NCBI GenBank assembly: GCA_022494885.1
Contig: JAGVSM010003536.1
Span: 86,957-150,956 of the forward strand
Length of the DNA: 64,000 bases
Source of the DNA: Micrasema longulum
Lineage: Eukaryota; Arthropoda; Insecta; Trichoptera; Brachycentridae
Reading direction: 5' to 3'
This document shows positions 12,101 through 27,100 of this stretch, piece after piece (the first letter of the stretch is position 1; each line of letters opens with the position of its first letter). The notes under the pieces are model-generated. The model did no database searches. It was not told the origin of the DNA and saw only the letters and a program-made list of their open reading frames with translations. A program made the translations under genes and the position numbers.

Positions 12101-15100
12101 CATTCCAACCAACCAATTATGCAAAATCCCGTTATATTTTTTCTGAAAACGTCAAAGATGTCGCGTTCTACATAAAATCAGGTTAATGAGGGAAAAAAGT
12201 CATTAAAAAATTATTTAAAAAAAATAATATTCAAATATTTAAGTTATAAAATAAAGTGACTTTTATGTGCGGAGAAATTAGACCAATGAGGAAGTTCATT
12301 TTTTTGTTTTTTTTTTTTTGTTAATAGGCTATTAAACTAAGCTAAAAAAATAAAATTATGTATCGTATTATCAGCACTATAATTTTTTTTAAAGTTTTGT
12401 ATTTCTGAAATAGCTACACGTGTGAGGTCTTAATTTCTCTTCCACAACTCGCTTACAATTGGTTGATTCATATGAATTAGCGACGTCGTTCAATGTAGTT
12501 AATTTTTATTAAAATATTTTTTAATATTTTTTTTATTCATTTTTAAGAAAGTTTGCCGGTCAATTTAGTTCTCTAATTTTCATCGCCTGAGAAAACATTT
12601 TTTGTGCCCAATTTCCCGTAGGGCTTAACTTCTTCATTCCAAATTCACTTATGATAAATAGCATAAACATATTCAAAAGTACATAAATTAATTATACACA
12701 GGCAAACACTTCATTATAAAGGGTTTCAAAATTATCATTTTTTAATTAATATTAATAAAATAAATATTTTCTTATTGATTGTATATTTTTAGTAAGTTAT
12801 CTAAAACAATTTATTTCTTTTCCTTTTATTTTGTCACGCTGTACAATTAAGTTTTGACTTTTGATCTAAAAGATTAATTATATTTTTAATTTGTGTATGA
12901 ATGATATAGTTACACACTGAATCCTGTTGAGATATATCGAAAAAAATATATTTCCACTCTTTTAAGGTGTCTAAAAATATCTAATAAATAAACACTCAAA
13001 TTTCAAAAAAATAAATTAACCAAGATAAATATGTAAAACCTGCCTGAAAACACTATTTGTCTCTTTAGATGAAATCCTATGATGGTTAAAATTCAGTATT
13101 AGTCTACAAAGATATGGAAATACTCAAAATATTATTTTGAATTTGTTTCTGATAGCCTCTTATTGAATATAATATAAAAATGAATAATCTTTCATGAATA
13201 TTTTTTTATAGACGTGCAGGGATCGAGAGCATCTCAAACCCGAGAGACATTTCCGTGGTATCCCACTGGTAAGGCAGTCTTCCCTCGGCCTCTCCGGACA
13301 CAGAGGGGACTCTGCCACCAGGGCTCTCTGGTCCGGAGCCCCCGTCACCGTAAAGGGCTCTGCAGAAGGGCAGTATGCTGCGAGAGACATCCATATTCTG
13401 AGGTACATAATGAACATTCATTTTCAATTCACTTCTTGATATCCCAATATTTCAGAGAACGTTAAAGGTGCTTTTTAAAATGCACATACTAATTAATCAA
13501 AATTATTCAATAATATTGTCAGTGAAAATATGAAATGATTTTTTTTTTGTTAGATACTTAAGAGGATATGCGGTGGCAGAAGAGTTTTATGAATGAGTAT
13601 TTGAACATAGATTTTCTGTCACTCTCTTGCAGATGCCTCCCTGATACTGCGCAAAAAAGATAACTGCACGTCGGACTAAATATGTCTAGCTAAAATCAAT
13701 AGTGACCATGAATATATAGACTATACATAATGAATACTTTAGCTACCAACCTTTTTGATAATAAATTGTTCACATATGCTGTGAGCACCGCATAGTAGTG
13801 CTGTCTTTGGCACTCGCAGATGTATGTGAGCACCGTAGTGAATGAGTTAATAAACACATTATTTATTTGTTTTTCAGTACTATTCGTCACCCAAACATCT
13901 TATTACTCATGGGGTTTTCCTATGACATAGATCACAAGGCTCAGTGCGTGTTTGAGGAATGCAACACCACTTTGTATGATTTCATTCATAACCAGGTAAT
14001 TGACCGCTGTTTATTTAAGTTTGTCCATTTAATTAATTTTTTAAAAACTTTTTTGTGCATGTTGTGTTCACATATAATTGATGAACAATATCTAAATGTA
14101 ACAAACTGTGATTATTATACCAATCTCGTATGTATTGTTTATTGTGTGTGAACCATAATAAATAAAATAAAATAAATAAGTTATGTCAATAATCCACATA
14201 ATTTATTTTGTATAAATTATCAAATAACTGAAAAAGGAAATTAAGTGGAAGTTTGTCCTAGTAGTTTAGTGGTTGGCACATATACCAACCATGCTTGAGG
14301 TCCAAGATTTGATTCCTTGCAGAACAAATGTGAAATATTGATTTTAAAAGTGGTTCACTGCCAGACTGGCACCTAAAGCGTAAGACTGTTCACCTTAGTG
14401 TCAAGTAACAGATGATTGAAATATGCTGCACTTGGTGCACTATTGCAGAGCCCTATGCACCGCTTGGTTGCACCGGTCATTGTATATGGTGCCTAATAAG
14501 AAAGAAAAATATTAAGAAAGATATTGGTGCTGTCAACCAGAACGGAGAGTGGAGGAGACGGTTTAATTATAAATTGGAGGCACTGTATGGCGAACCCAAC
14601 ATTGTACAATTTATAAAAATTATAAGATTACAATTGTTGGGCAATGAATGATATCAAAAAAATGATACCAATGTACCCCAAAAAAGATTCTTTATACCAC
14701 TCTGGAAGGCAGACGAAGCAGAGGCAGGCTAAAATTAAGATGGTTGGGTAATGCGGAAAGTGGCATTTGACCAATTGGCCTGACGTACTGGAAAAGAGCC
14801 GCGGGGTGCAAGGAGGATTCTGAAGGAGGCCAGGGCCCACAACGGGCGTACCGCCATTGATGATGATGATGATGATGATGATGCACCACCACTTGGTGTG
14901 GAAAGGGAAATAATGGTGATGAATATTAATTTCTTTCATACAATACTGTCTGAAATAACTGGAAATTTTTATTACCAAATATCAAGAATTTTGTCTTAAG
15001 TCTAGTCAAAATATTTCTTCATATTCCACCGTATCGAGTAGAAAGAAAATCACATATTTTTTTTTTTTTTTTTAAATCTCTCTTCTTTTTTATTAAAGAC

Positions 15101-18100
15101 CATACCCCTTCTGAATCGAACCACTACCTTGAAATAGGGATGGTTTAAAGGCTAAAATATAAAAAAAACTGAATTTTTGCGATACTTATATTTTGAAGAA
15201 AATAATAATTATACAATTTTTCTTGGAAACTTATTATCTATAAGCTGATTTCTGGAAGTATATATAATCCAAATATACTGAAAGAGATCAGTTTGTATGT
15301 TACTAATAATCATACTAGAGCGAGATCTCATATTTATTTATTTAACTTTTTGTACATAATGTAAATTGTACATTAGCGGGCTTATTGCCAAAGGCAATTT
15401 CTCCCAACCAATCAATAAAATAAAGGTTTATTTTTATAATTCAAGTTGCAAAACATATTCTATAGTAAAAAATAATTAAAAAGCTAAAGATATATAAACA
15501 TATATATAACTGTATTTGCATATAAATTAACTTAAATCAATACTATTACTCAATGGGGAAAAGGAATAAAAAGGAAAGGAGGAGAGATTAAGAAAGAGAA
15601 AGGAGATGTTTTTTCAGACGTAATTTAAACAGAGATACTATAGTAAATCTTTGATAGCGGATGGAAGATGATTCCACAATCGAGCCGCATGTTCATACAC
15701 TGTTTAATGCACCTAGAAGCCATACAAATGCAAGTCAGAATTCACCTATTAATAACGCAATTCGCTTGCTGAATACGGCTTCTGCGGAAAATATGGACCT
15801 ATTTTTCTGCACATATAGGCTGTTTAGCAACTATCTGTTTTCTTTTCATTGACTTTTCCCTTGTATTTACAGTCTGTCAAATAAATTAATATTTTTACAG
15901 GGAGCAGTTTTATCATTTCAAAGTGCCATTCAATACGTAAGTGACATTGCCGGCGCCATCTACCATTTGCAGAACAATGGCTTTGTCCACACAGCAGTAT
16001 CCAGTCACACGATCATGTTAACAGCCAGAGATGTGGCTAAACTTTGCAGCTTTGAGCTCTGTAGTCGCATCATCAACTCTGATAAGGGCCGAACAAATGG
16101 CACCAAAGGTGACCCGTACAGACTTATGTTTTCTTCACCACAGCCTGAATATGAGAATCTTAAAGGTTTGAATTTTTAACACTTAATTGTTGTTTTCTTT
16201 TAATAAATAAAACAAATTAAACCAAAGATGGGTAGTTTTGATACCGGCAACATTAAATTATATATTTCTTTAATTTTACAACTTATGAACACCCTTACAG
16301 ATTTGAATCATCCTCCGATAACGCACAGAGAACTTCTAACCAACCCGTTTTTAAAAATCTGTTCTTCAAAATTAATATAAAATACATTAACAAAATATAT
16401 CAAGCACTGGCTTTTTTAAAATATTTTTCTTCAAAAGATCAAAACTAAATCCCTGCATTAAAGAAAATGTTAAGTGAAAATTAAATGTTGCTCATTGCAT
16501 TCAAATCAATCTTTTTTTTAAAAAAGATCTATATCTGGTTTTTTCTCTCTCCTTTCTACTATCAGAAAAAATACTTGAAAATCAACAGTTGGCAGCTCTG
16601 AGGTGTAATGGCCAAAACAATATGTTTTTGAATTTGATTCCTGTGAGATCACATTGATCTTTTTCGAGCCTGGATATTCCACATTCAAACATTAGTAATA
16701 ATAATCATAGTTTATTAACAAAATAACAATTACTTTATCTACTACATATACACTTAGGTAATAGATTTCTCTGGATCACTTTTGGACCTAAGACAAATAT
16801 ATTGTTTTCAATGTTTAAAATATATATTTAAGAACCAAAATTTATTTAAAAGTGATTCAAATAGATAAAGTCAAAGAAGGAATCGTGTGTTAGAAATATC
16901 ACATTGTAAAATGAGGCTCGCACAGAGACATGCATATTTTATAGGCCCAAAAATGTTTAATTATTTTTTTACTGATAATATTTCATTGATTCCAAACTTT
17001 CAAAATTTTTCTTCTTTTTAAAAACACGCACTATCCTGGATTCAAACTAAGATATGAATTCTTTTTTTCTATGATATGTTTTATTGCCTTTTAATAATAA
17101 GGAATATTTTAATGTTTTTTTTTAAATATTTTTTATTTCCTTTTTTAATTACTATAAAAAAAATACCATATAATGTTTTCCAGAATATTTTATTTTCTCT
17201 TTCTTATATTTCACAAAAATATTATAACTGTTTATTATTTATTATAGGAGCAAAAATTCATTAACATTTTCTTGTATACCCACGAACAGGCCATGCTTTA
17301 GCGGGATTTTTTGTTTACTATTTTTACCATTAATATGTATTTCATTGCTATGTAATTATGCTTTATTTTTTTAATACTCTGTTTTACCTCTTATCTATAT
17401 TGTAAAAAAGAAAAAAAAGTCTAGTCTGCCTAACTAGGTACAACCTGTTTTAAGGTAGACATTTGTATGCAAAAATAAACAATAACATTACTACCTACTA
17501 GTTAATTGACTATACAGTTATACAATATTAATTTATACCATTTATTATTTAAGAAAGTATTTTGAGTAAATTTTCCGATTTTTTTCAACCTAAACCCAGT
17601 AACCAATTTTTTACAATTTTTTTTTTATTGAATCCGGGTCATGGTTTTACAATGTTCGGGTAACATTTTGAATATTTTGGGGCCCAGAAACCTGAAATTT
17701 CTTTGCCCGAATTCAGAGTTTGTGATAGACCCTATGACCCATCCTCTAGTTGACTTCTGTGGTGGTGTGGGGTGTTCCTTTTTTTGGGATTTGGTAGAAT
17801 AATTTGCTTTCACAAACATTATTCACAAAATATGTAATTGCCTTATATCTAAAATCACAAATTCCTCAAATAATAACTTGATGCTGGGGTTAAACTACTT
17901 ATTTTTTTGGTGACCTCCATGGTGTTAGTGATCAAAGGCGCTTGACTCACACGAGAAAGGTTCTAGGTTACCGATTCGGTGAGAACACAAAAAAAATAAA
18001 ATGTGATGATTTTCTAAAACCTGGGTGTTCTGTGTGATGTGATTCACTACTGTAATTGGGCCTCTGGCCTGTTGTGAATGCAAAAATAAATATTTTTTTG

Positions 18101-21100
18101 AAATATATTGTTTATAGAGTTCACTGGCTACCTTTTTCACTGCTCTCTTTTATTTTATTTTGCTTGAATGTTAGATCATCCAGAAACTGATCTAATCTTG
18201 GATGAAGCCCTCCATCAATTAGTGAGCGATACAGACCAGGTGTGCTTCTCAATATGTGTCTGAAAGAGACATATAGCCAAATACAAGTAAATTAAATCAT
18301 TGTCTCCTGTAAATTTGTTAAACTTTTTTTTACTCTACATTGACAATGAGTGACTGAAATAGATATAGTCAATGTTTTTTTATAACTGCAGTAATATGTT
18401 TATTGTTTATCTAAGTAGCTGGCAAGCACCTGAATTTTCGATGATGTTGATGGCCAAAGTATTATTTCCAATGAAGAGTTCCTGATGTTTACTCTCTATG
18501 TCTTGTTCTTTGGGAGTGTTGTAATGGTAATGCATTTTATTTATTTTCCAGTATCTTAACCCGCCCGTTCTATGGTGTAACCGACGTTACAAATTACACT
18601 TAATTCATTTATATCTGTTAACTACTTTGAATATCACAACAGAATTTTTCGTAATCTTTAAGTGATCCTTTACACCAAATTTTTTTTAAATCATATTTTT
18701 AGAGTTTTAGATAATTTTAAATTAATTTTTTTGTCCATCATGATCTCCGAAAATGTCAGTACTCTAGGATAAAATATATAAAACATTCATTTGAGGAGAA
18801 AGAGATGTAATCTAATTAGATTACTGAGCAAGACACACAATATAATTTTAATGGATGAAGGGGACAGTAATTGTATCATACCCATTATGCAGAGACAAAC
18901 CTTAGGGTGAGGAGGTACATTCTATTGTCTTCTATAGGTTCTCAACATTTGAAATTAAATGTACTTTCCTCCTTAAGTTTTGTCTCTGCATACGGGTATC
19001 AGTCTATCATCCCATGAGTTTCAGTTCTAATGAAATCAGTTGACCTCGGAACTTTTACCAATATTAATATTAGATGAAAATTAAACACTTTACTAAAAAA
19101 AGGAGTTATTGTCTCGATTGTAAATAATATATTTTTGCATGGTTCATTTTTTTGATTTTCTGTAACTGGTGGTGATTTTATGTGTTAACTTTAAAAATAT
19201 GTAATTTCGGATTAACGTTACCTAGACATTTAAAATAAATATTCAATATTTAATGAAGTGACAAACAGTGGAGTGCAAAGAAGGGAAAAATGTAAGTGCC
19301 AAAATATAATATTTTGAGTTTGTCCAAATTTTTTGTGAATAGGGACTAGATTCAACTCCCTGGGGGAGCTTTTTTCAAGGTAATATAGAAGTCTAGGCAT
19401 CTACGGAATATGACATGTCATTGGCTAATTTAAGTATCCACTTTACACACTGTGTAACATTCACCATTCTGCTCATATTTAAGCATCTATGTTCCACCAA
19501 CTCTTTTATCTGTGTGTTTGTGAAGTTCAAGACCTCAAACCTTTAGTTATGCGAGTAAGATTCATGTAATTAGATTATTTCACCTACATGCTAGAAGTTT
19601 TTTTAAAAAATTTCTATGCTTTTCATGGACCAGGTGGATTTGTCAACAATTTTGGGGTTTTAATTTTCGTGAACAGGGACTGGATTTAACTCCCTGGGTA
19701 GCTGTTTATGTTAACGTTTTGTGACAGAGATGAAGAACGATTTTGAAGTGAGGTAAAGTTTCAGCTCTTCAACTTCCTGAAACATTAACGGTCAGAAAGG
19801 GTGAAGGGATATAGATGTTCAAATATGGGCAGAATGGTACAGTGCGTGGGGAACAGCCCTTAAACCAGCCAATGGCCAGGTCTTAAGCCCTATAGATGCC
19901 TGAACTTCCCATGTACCTTCTCTAAAATGTTCTTTCTCTGTTGTTGTTATTTAAAATATTAAAAAAGTATATTTGTTGATTACTTGTGTTAAAAAAGTAT
20001 GTGGTGTATTTCATGTACCTTTTTTGGTTTCATTTTCCGAGGCATAAAATAGTGAGATCAAAATCGTGAAAGTACTAAAAAATATATATTGTGTATTCAA
20101 TTGAATAATAAGATTAAGGTAAATATTCCAATTCGTTTGAAGAACATCTCATAAACTTATTTTTTAACCTCGAAATAATGAATGCCTATTTCAAAATACA
20201 TAAGTTAAAAATGTGTTTATATTAACAAAAACGTGAATATTACCGAGCGTTAGTTTTAACATAAATTATGTTTATAAGAAGGTTAATGAACTGAGTATTA
20301 TTATCCTTAATGAATTTCAAGCAGGAATATTTTTTTCTGGGATTCCATTGGGAGAGTAAATCAATCATCACTCAAGTAGCTTTGATATTCTGTAGTGTTG
20401 TGTAAACATAAACAATAATGTCATTACACTTGAGACAAGACCCTTTCCATAAAAAAGTCATTATTAAATAGGATGATGTCATTAAACTTTTGAGCGTTTG
20501 TAAAATAATAAATTGGACTTTATTTTTAACAGCTGTATAGTGTTCAAGCAGTTATTATCGATACTCCGCAGAGAGTCCGAGAGATAAGGAATGGTCACTA
20601 CGATACGCAATTCGCAGATATGGCTCTGTGCGAATTGTCACTTGAAATATTGTTTTATGACGATTGCATTATAATTTGCATTTTAATGCTTTATTTTAGG
20701 AGTTTTCCAATACAAAATAAATAATTATGATGATTAAGGTTATAAATCTAAGAGTATGTGAATGTAATTTCACAATTATTTTACTTTAAAGGCTAGGAAA
20801 AACGAATTTAGTATGAGTAACCTTAGGTTACTACACAGGGACTTAAGGAAGTTTTTTCACATAGTATGTTAAAGGTTTTTTTTTTTTTTTAAAGAAATAT
20901 TTGCGTTCTTATGATTTACCCAAATATTTTTAATTTTGAGGGCCATTTTCAACCAGTTGTAAATAACTCACTATTAGAAAATGGGAATCAAGTTGGGGTA
21001 GAGTGGAATTCGAACCACAGACCTTTGGTCCGTGAGTCCGAGACACTAGCCACAGGACCACAACCGAATACAAGAGTTTTGAGGTTGAAACCTCAAAACT

Positions 21101-24100
21101 CTTGTACAATGAAAGCACCCACCTTTTCTCAAAACTTTTTTCAAAAACAGGTGTATTATCTGTTTGTTTATTATCAAACTGCAAAAAATAGTACACCTTT
21201 AGCGTTCAATGTACTCTTTGCTGCTGTTTTACAATTTTTGATCAACATATTCACCTCATTCTGGTTTCCCCGTATGACAGCAAAGAAATTCAGTTTTTGC
21301 TCACGTTGGGACCTTCAGATCTTCTATCTTTAATGTTTTTACTAGTATGAACTATTCTTTCAGCCGCTGTGCCGTGGAAGAGTTTATCCTACAAGCAACT
21401 CAGCGACCTTTATTTACTTTGGCAAACTGGAATAAGGCTATCACAGAATAGGTACCCCGATGTTGTGTTCCGTATACTTAAATACGGCCTTCCTATCATT
21501 GCTGATGAAAGAATATCCATTTCTGAACTATGCAACAGGCTTTTACTGGCAAAGGTAAATAAATTAGTTTGTCATGTTGCAGATTTTGATTCATATCACC
21601 AGTTTTTAATCCTCCACTCTCGCAACTCGATCCAGCACATTTTAAAGTATCAATAACAACCATAAAAACAAGGTTATCAGTATTTAAACAGTGAGAATGG
21701 ACAAAGTTTATATCAACAACAAATAAATGTCTAACGTTCATAAGCGTAATACTTTTGTAAGATTAAAATGTTGATAACAGATATTCACTGGTTCCAGTAA
21801 CATCAGGAGCTTATATGACACTGAACCCCCGTTTCAAAGAAAGAATAAGATTCAATCGTTTGCGATGGACGTTTTACTATAAAGATAAATAATAAGATAC
21901 TATGGGAATGATTTATCATTTGTTTATGTCTTAAAAACAACGCATGTCTGTATTTAAATGTTTTTTTTTTCAAATAAAATTATGAACACTTGTCTGAATT
22001 ATAAGATTGTATAAAAAGGTTGATAAACAATATATGATGGCCATGAAATATTTTTTTGCTTTTGTATTATACATTAGAATATAGTAAATCTTTATTTATT
22101 ACCGAGAGTTTTTTTTCAGAATGCTTTAAATAATGTCAATGACAAAAATGACACAGACGATGTAGAAAAGTCACAGAATCAAGAAAAATCATCACGTATT
22201 GTTGATAACCATACACCATTTAAAGGGGAATATACTACAGAACATGAAGTGGAACTAAGAACCGCCATATTGAAAACCATGTCTAAATTTCAAGTTACAG
22301 ATATTGATAATGTGGAAGACGATTTCAATAACTCCAGTGAAACACAAGTTTATCCTGAACAGTCCACGATGGAGTCCAAGTCCATTTGTATTAACTTATC
22401 CATCGGAGAGTCGGGAGAAAATTTATTAGATTTAGATTATGCAGACGATACGTCGCAAAATATGACTATGCACAAAACAGACTCCACCGAATATTGCAGT
22501 CTTCTTACTCCGGATCTACAAAAGTTTGCTTCTAGATTACAAAATGGCTCTTCAGCAATGGAACAGTCCAAACTGACCTTTAAAGACGATTCCCCGAGCA
22601 GTGTACCAAAAAATAGCCTGAACAATATGATCTTGCGATTAAATTCTAGTCTAACACCCAAATCCTACAAGTCCTTACACATCAAAACCCCGCCCACAGA
22701 AAAATTGGAAAACATGCCTTCTCTAATAAGAAGTGCTGGGAGTAAAGATACCACCAAATCCAAATATAATTTCAATATACATAATACTAGTTTACCCAGT
22801 ACACCTATTGCGAGGAGTACCAAAATTCGCAAGTACGCTTGGCTGTCGGGGGAAAATGATGATTTAGGATACAATGAAACTGACAACGGCTCGGATAAAA
22901 TAGAAAAATCTTCTTTGTCCGAAGGGAGGACCGAGGTTTCAAGCGTTGAAAAGATTAAGTATGAATTATTCTCAAATAGTACTAGAGGCGTTGACAACTC
23001 AACCAGTAGAATATCCCATGAAAATATAAAGGATGTTACGTTTGGTGATACAACTTCAATATCTTATGATAGGTCTTCTTTTGCCAGGTAAGATACATCA
23101 TTAGCGTTATTTTTTTAAGTTACAGATTATCAAAACCGCTTCAGACTAATACATATTTTAAAGAGAGGTGAAGGATTTGATTTAAATGGAGCACTTCATT
23201 AGTTGGAATTTTAAAAAAATACTTATTTGATATTCTTTTTATGTACTTTTTCGCAAGACGTGTGTGCGCAAGAAATTTGATTGATTTTCATTTCTGTCAT
23301 TTTGTATGTGTTTATTATGTTATTTTATACAGTTATTTACCTGTTTTTTTCTGAATTTTGTCTCTTTTATGTATACCAGTTTATTTTTAAAATATTTATG
23401 ATTCTTCGACTGACAATAATAGAAAATATACCATTATTTATACAGAAAATCTAAACTAGGCTGACAAAGACAACACTATCAAGCCACCACGCGAATTAGG
23501 GTTTAGAGTTGAAACCAATACCTGTTTTAAAAATCATAGTATATTTGATACACATGCTATTATTCCCTTACTTGCTGCATCTGCAATTGCATTGCCCTCG
23601 ACAATTTAAAATAAAAAGAACGAACCACGATTTGCACTCAAACATTTGTGTGAAAAAGAGGTATTGTATTTTAGCATAAACTGCCATCAGTGTCATAACT
23701 GTGATTTAAAATTGCAATAAAAGGACGGGTGATTATAATGATTTTTGGCAAATAGCATACTTCATTTTATTATAAACTTTAAAAATCCACAAATATATAA
23801 TAATGATAATCATCATGACATATATATTCTATTTGAGGGTACTTTTTGCAATTCTGGTAAAATTAATCTTTCAATATTTTGAGTAAATTTCTAACAATTT
23901 TTTTTTATGTTTTTAAAAACCGACTTTATTAGCACTGTATTTGGCGAAATCTATTGACTTTTCAGAAATTAAAAAGATAACTATTAATTGAATTCAAAAA
24001 AGCTTTTTTTGTGAATTGAAAATCAAAATAAATCATATTATCAAGTTTATGTAATAATTTGTCATTTGTTTTAATTTAAACATATGTAAAATGTATGTTT

Positions 24101-27100
24101 GGATGGAACCAATGTTTTTCTAAAAAAGTGACAACAAGCAATACCTATTTTTTAAAATAATAAAATCAGCTATGAGTTGACTATCTTATCTTTTTAATAG
24201 GCTAACATGAACGACAAATATATTTAATTATCTTGTTGTGGATTATAGTGATCTGCGATGGGCTCGATATTCATTCTTTGATAACTTCTAAAAAAATACG
24301 ACAAACCCCACGTGCGGCCTCTCCTCTCCGATGTTACGCCCAAACTGAAGTTAAAATCAGCGCACTCCGTCTTATTCTGTAACTGCATAAATCCGTTGAT
24401 TCCTTTAAGGCGGGTCTTATTACTAAATCAATGTCCGTACATGCGCAAATTTAGATCTTTAGAAGCTTAATGAGAATGCAGTTCGGTCAAACCAATCCAC
24501 GTTTATTTTTCATGTATTGTGACTGTTTTATAACAATAAGCACTAAAATCGACAGGCGCTTTGGTATTTTGATGTTAAACTTTGAAATATAACTCATCTG
24601 CAGAAACCATGGCTTAAAATCGCCAGCTAGTTTATTTTTAATTAAGAGGTGGCACAATCAGTACCATTTTCTAATTGTAACACTCCACTAGGGCATCAAT
24701 TTCCGGAGGCAGAGTATCAATCAAAGAACCCCCTGAGGTATTCCGAATTCGCAGCCAGTCATGGAGCAGTCAAAACTCTTCCTGCGCCAAGAGTGAGGAT
24801 GAAAGTCACCTCACAGGTGTCGACATAAAACCCCTTGTGGCCAAACATGAAAAGTTGATACGAGACGCTAAAGAGAAGCAACCTAGATCACGCTCCTTAC
24901 CAAACAATTACAGGTGAAAAGACCAGACAGTAAACAACATAAATGCAAATTTTGTTACTAACCTATCTCTTTTACAATATCAAAATATTTTTTCATGAAC
25001 TTCATTCATTTCAGAGCTGAATAGTTGCATTTATTTATTTACGGACTCATTCAGTCCATTTAAGTACAATCAATTTTTTATTTTTTTTAATAAACGAACG
25101 CACAAAAAAAGCAGTACATGAGATATAGGCGCATCAGCAAAAGCTGCCTACCTATAACAAATAATAATAAAATTCAACAAAATCATGGTTATATTTGTGT
25201 CCCCGCTAAGTAGTAAAATCGGCCACTCAACAAATGGCTAGGCGGTTCATAAACTGCCGGCATTCCGTCGAATAGCTAACGGATGCCTAGACAAAATGTT
25301 TAATCCAACATTTAACAAATATAAAATAGCCTCCTAGAATGAGAGATTTATATTCATAGCCAATTGCTTCAATCATTTATATTTGAAGTCAAAAGTGATA
25401 GTATTTTTAATATAACTTTATCTGAAAAAAACTATTTTTTATTATTTAACTTAACCCAACCTATCCTTACCTAACCTAATTTAACGGTAACATTTCCATG
25501 TTTAAAATTACAGCCTTAGTTCTTTATAAAATATCGAGGCTTTACTGACAGAATGCGCTAAGTCATTAAAACAAGTTGCGGTATAATCACATTTAAAGCT
25601 TTTTTATTCTTTCAACGTATTATTTCTCCAAAAATTTTATTTTATTATTATTTTTTTTAAACTTTAAAAGAGTATTCTTTATTCTAGGCATAGCATATAA
25701 TTTGAAATCAACATCTTGCACCTATATTTTAAAATATTTTAAATATATCAAGGGTATACTGACAGAATGCATTAAGTTAACAGCAGTAAAAAAACATTTT
25801 TAGTATACAATTTCCCGTAGGGCTGAAGTTTCTCATTTTAGTATCAATGCCATGCCCTATGCACCACCGGGTGAGGATAAGGAAAAGATAATGATATTTA
25901 TGTATCTATACTGACAGTTTTTTTTAAAGGGGAATATTCCTGCGTTAAATTATTTGTCAATCTAAATATCCCCTGTGGAAGAAAATCTAAACTATTTTTG
26001 ATATTTATTTTATGCTATCTTATAGAATATTTTTTGATCAACTTTATAGAATCAATATAATAAATCTATAATATTAATACTCAAGAATTGATTGAATGCG
26101 TCTGCCCCTTATACTCGCGCACTGGCTTTTGAACCTTATTATCGTGGTATCAACGCTAAATCAGGGCCATTTTCATCTGTTAAAATTGTATGTAACTGTT
26201 GACCATGGCTGTCCGTTATCTTTTAAAATGATTTATTCTTTTCTTTTTAATTTTAATCGCTTATTAATATTTTAAAGGAAAATAGTTAAATATTTCTGAA
26301 AGTTTTGTGTGGTTGTTGTTACATTATTTTGAGTGAGAGATTATCATGTATTACATTTAAATTACTCCGAGCAACAACAAAAAGGTAACGCTTAAAGGAA
26401 CAATTCTTCTAGATGACCGAGATCCTAATCAACCGAGGCACGAAAAGACGAAAACTGAGGCCAGAGGGCCGAATCCTCTATTATTCTTGTATTAATATAT
26501 TGATGTAATCAAAAACATTGAATATCTATAGTGATTGGTTTGTTTATATCTTTTAGGGGCTCCTGTCAACCTGTGAAGCCCGCCTCTCATTGTCTGGACC
26601 CTGTCCTACCGGCCAACAAAAACAAATTTTTTAATAATATATTCCAGAAGAAAGATTCAAAGAAACAACATGGTGATATAACATTATTTTATTATTTTAA
26701 ACTTTTCTTTTGTATCTCGTACCCCTGTTTATTTTAAAGATGACAGTACAGTAAAACCTCGTTTTCCCGCTTTTTACACCTAAATATTTAGGTCCCATTT
26801 TTTTCCATACATTTTCATTCAAATAATCCCCCCAATTAACGTTTTTCATAACCCCGGTTTTACGTTGAATTTTTTTCATAACTCATTCGATCTGTCAAAA
26901 GACAAGCCGTGTGAATGGATAGTAAAATCGAGGTAAATAAAAAAATGTGTAAATTATTGTCTCAAACTAAATTCAAATTAGGTGCAGTGTAATTGACCAT
27001 TTTGTTTAAGTGTCTAATTTTGACATTTTACTACATAGTGACATGCAGTTGACGCATGTTTAGGAAGAAATCTTTATATCAATAAATTACAATGCAGAAA

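Noticed and set aside
13160..13427. Minus-strand and alternative plus-strand frames over TEX14-like exon 2
   Set aside because: The frame that splices in phase on both sides gives the beta-3 lysine and helix C; the others are shadows.
14628..14978. Minus-strand frame of 116 codons with a His run
   Set aside because: The His run is the translated (ATG)n microsatellite, and the rest is antisense to a LINE fragment.
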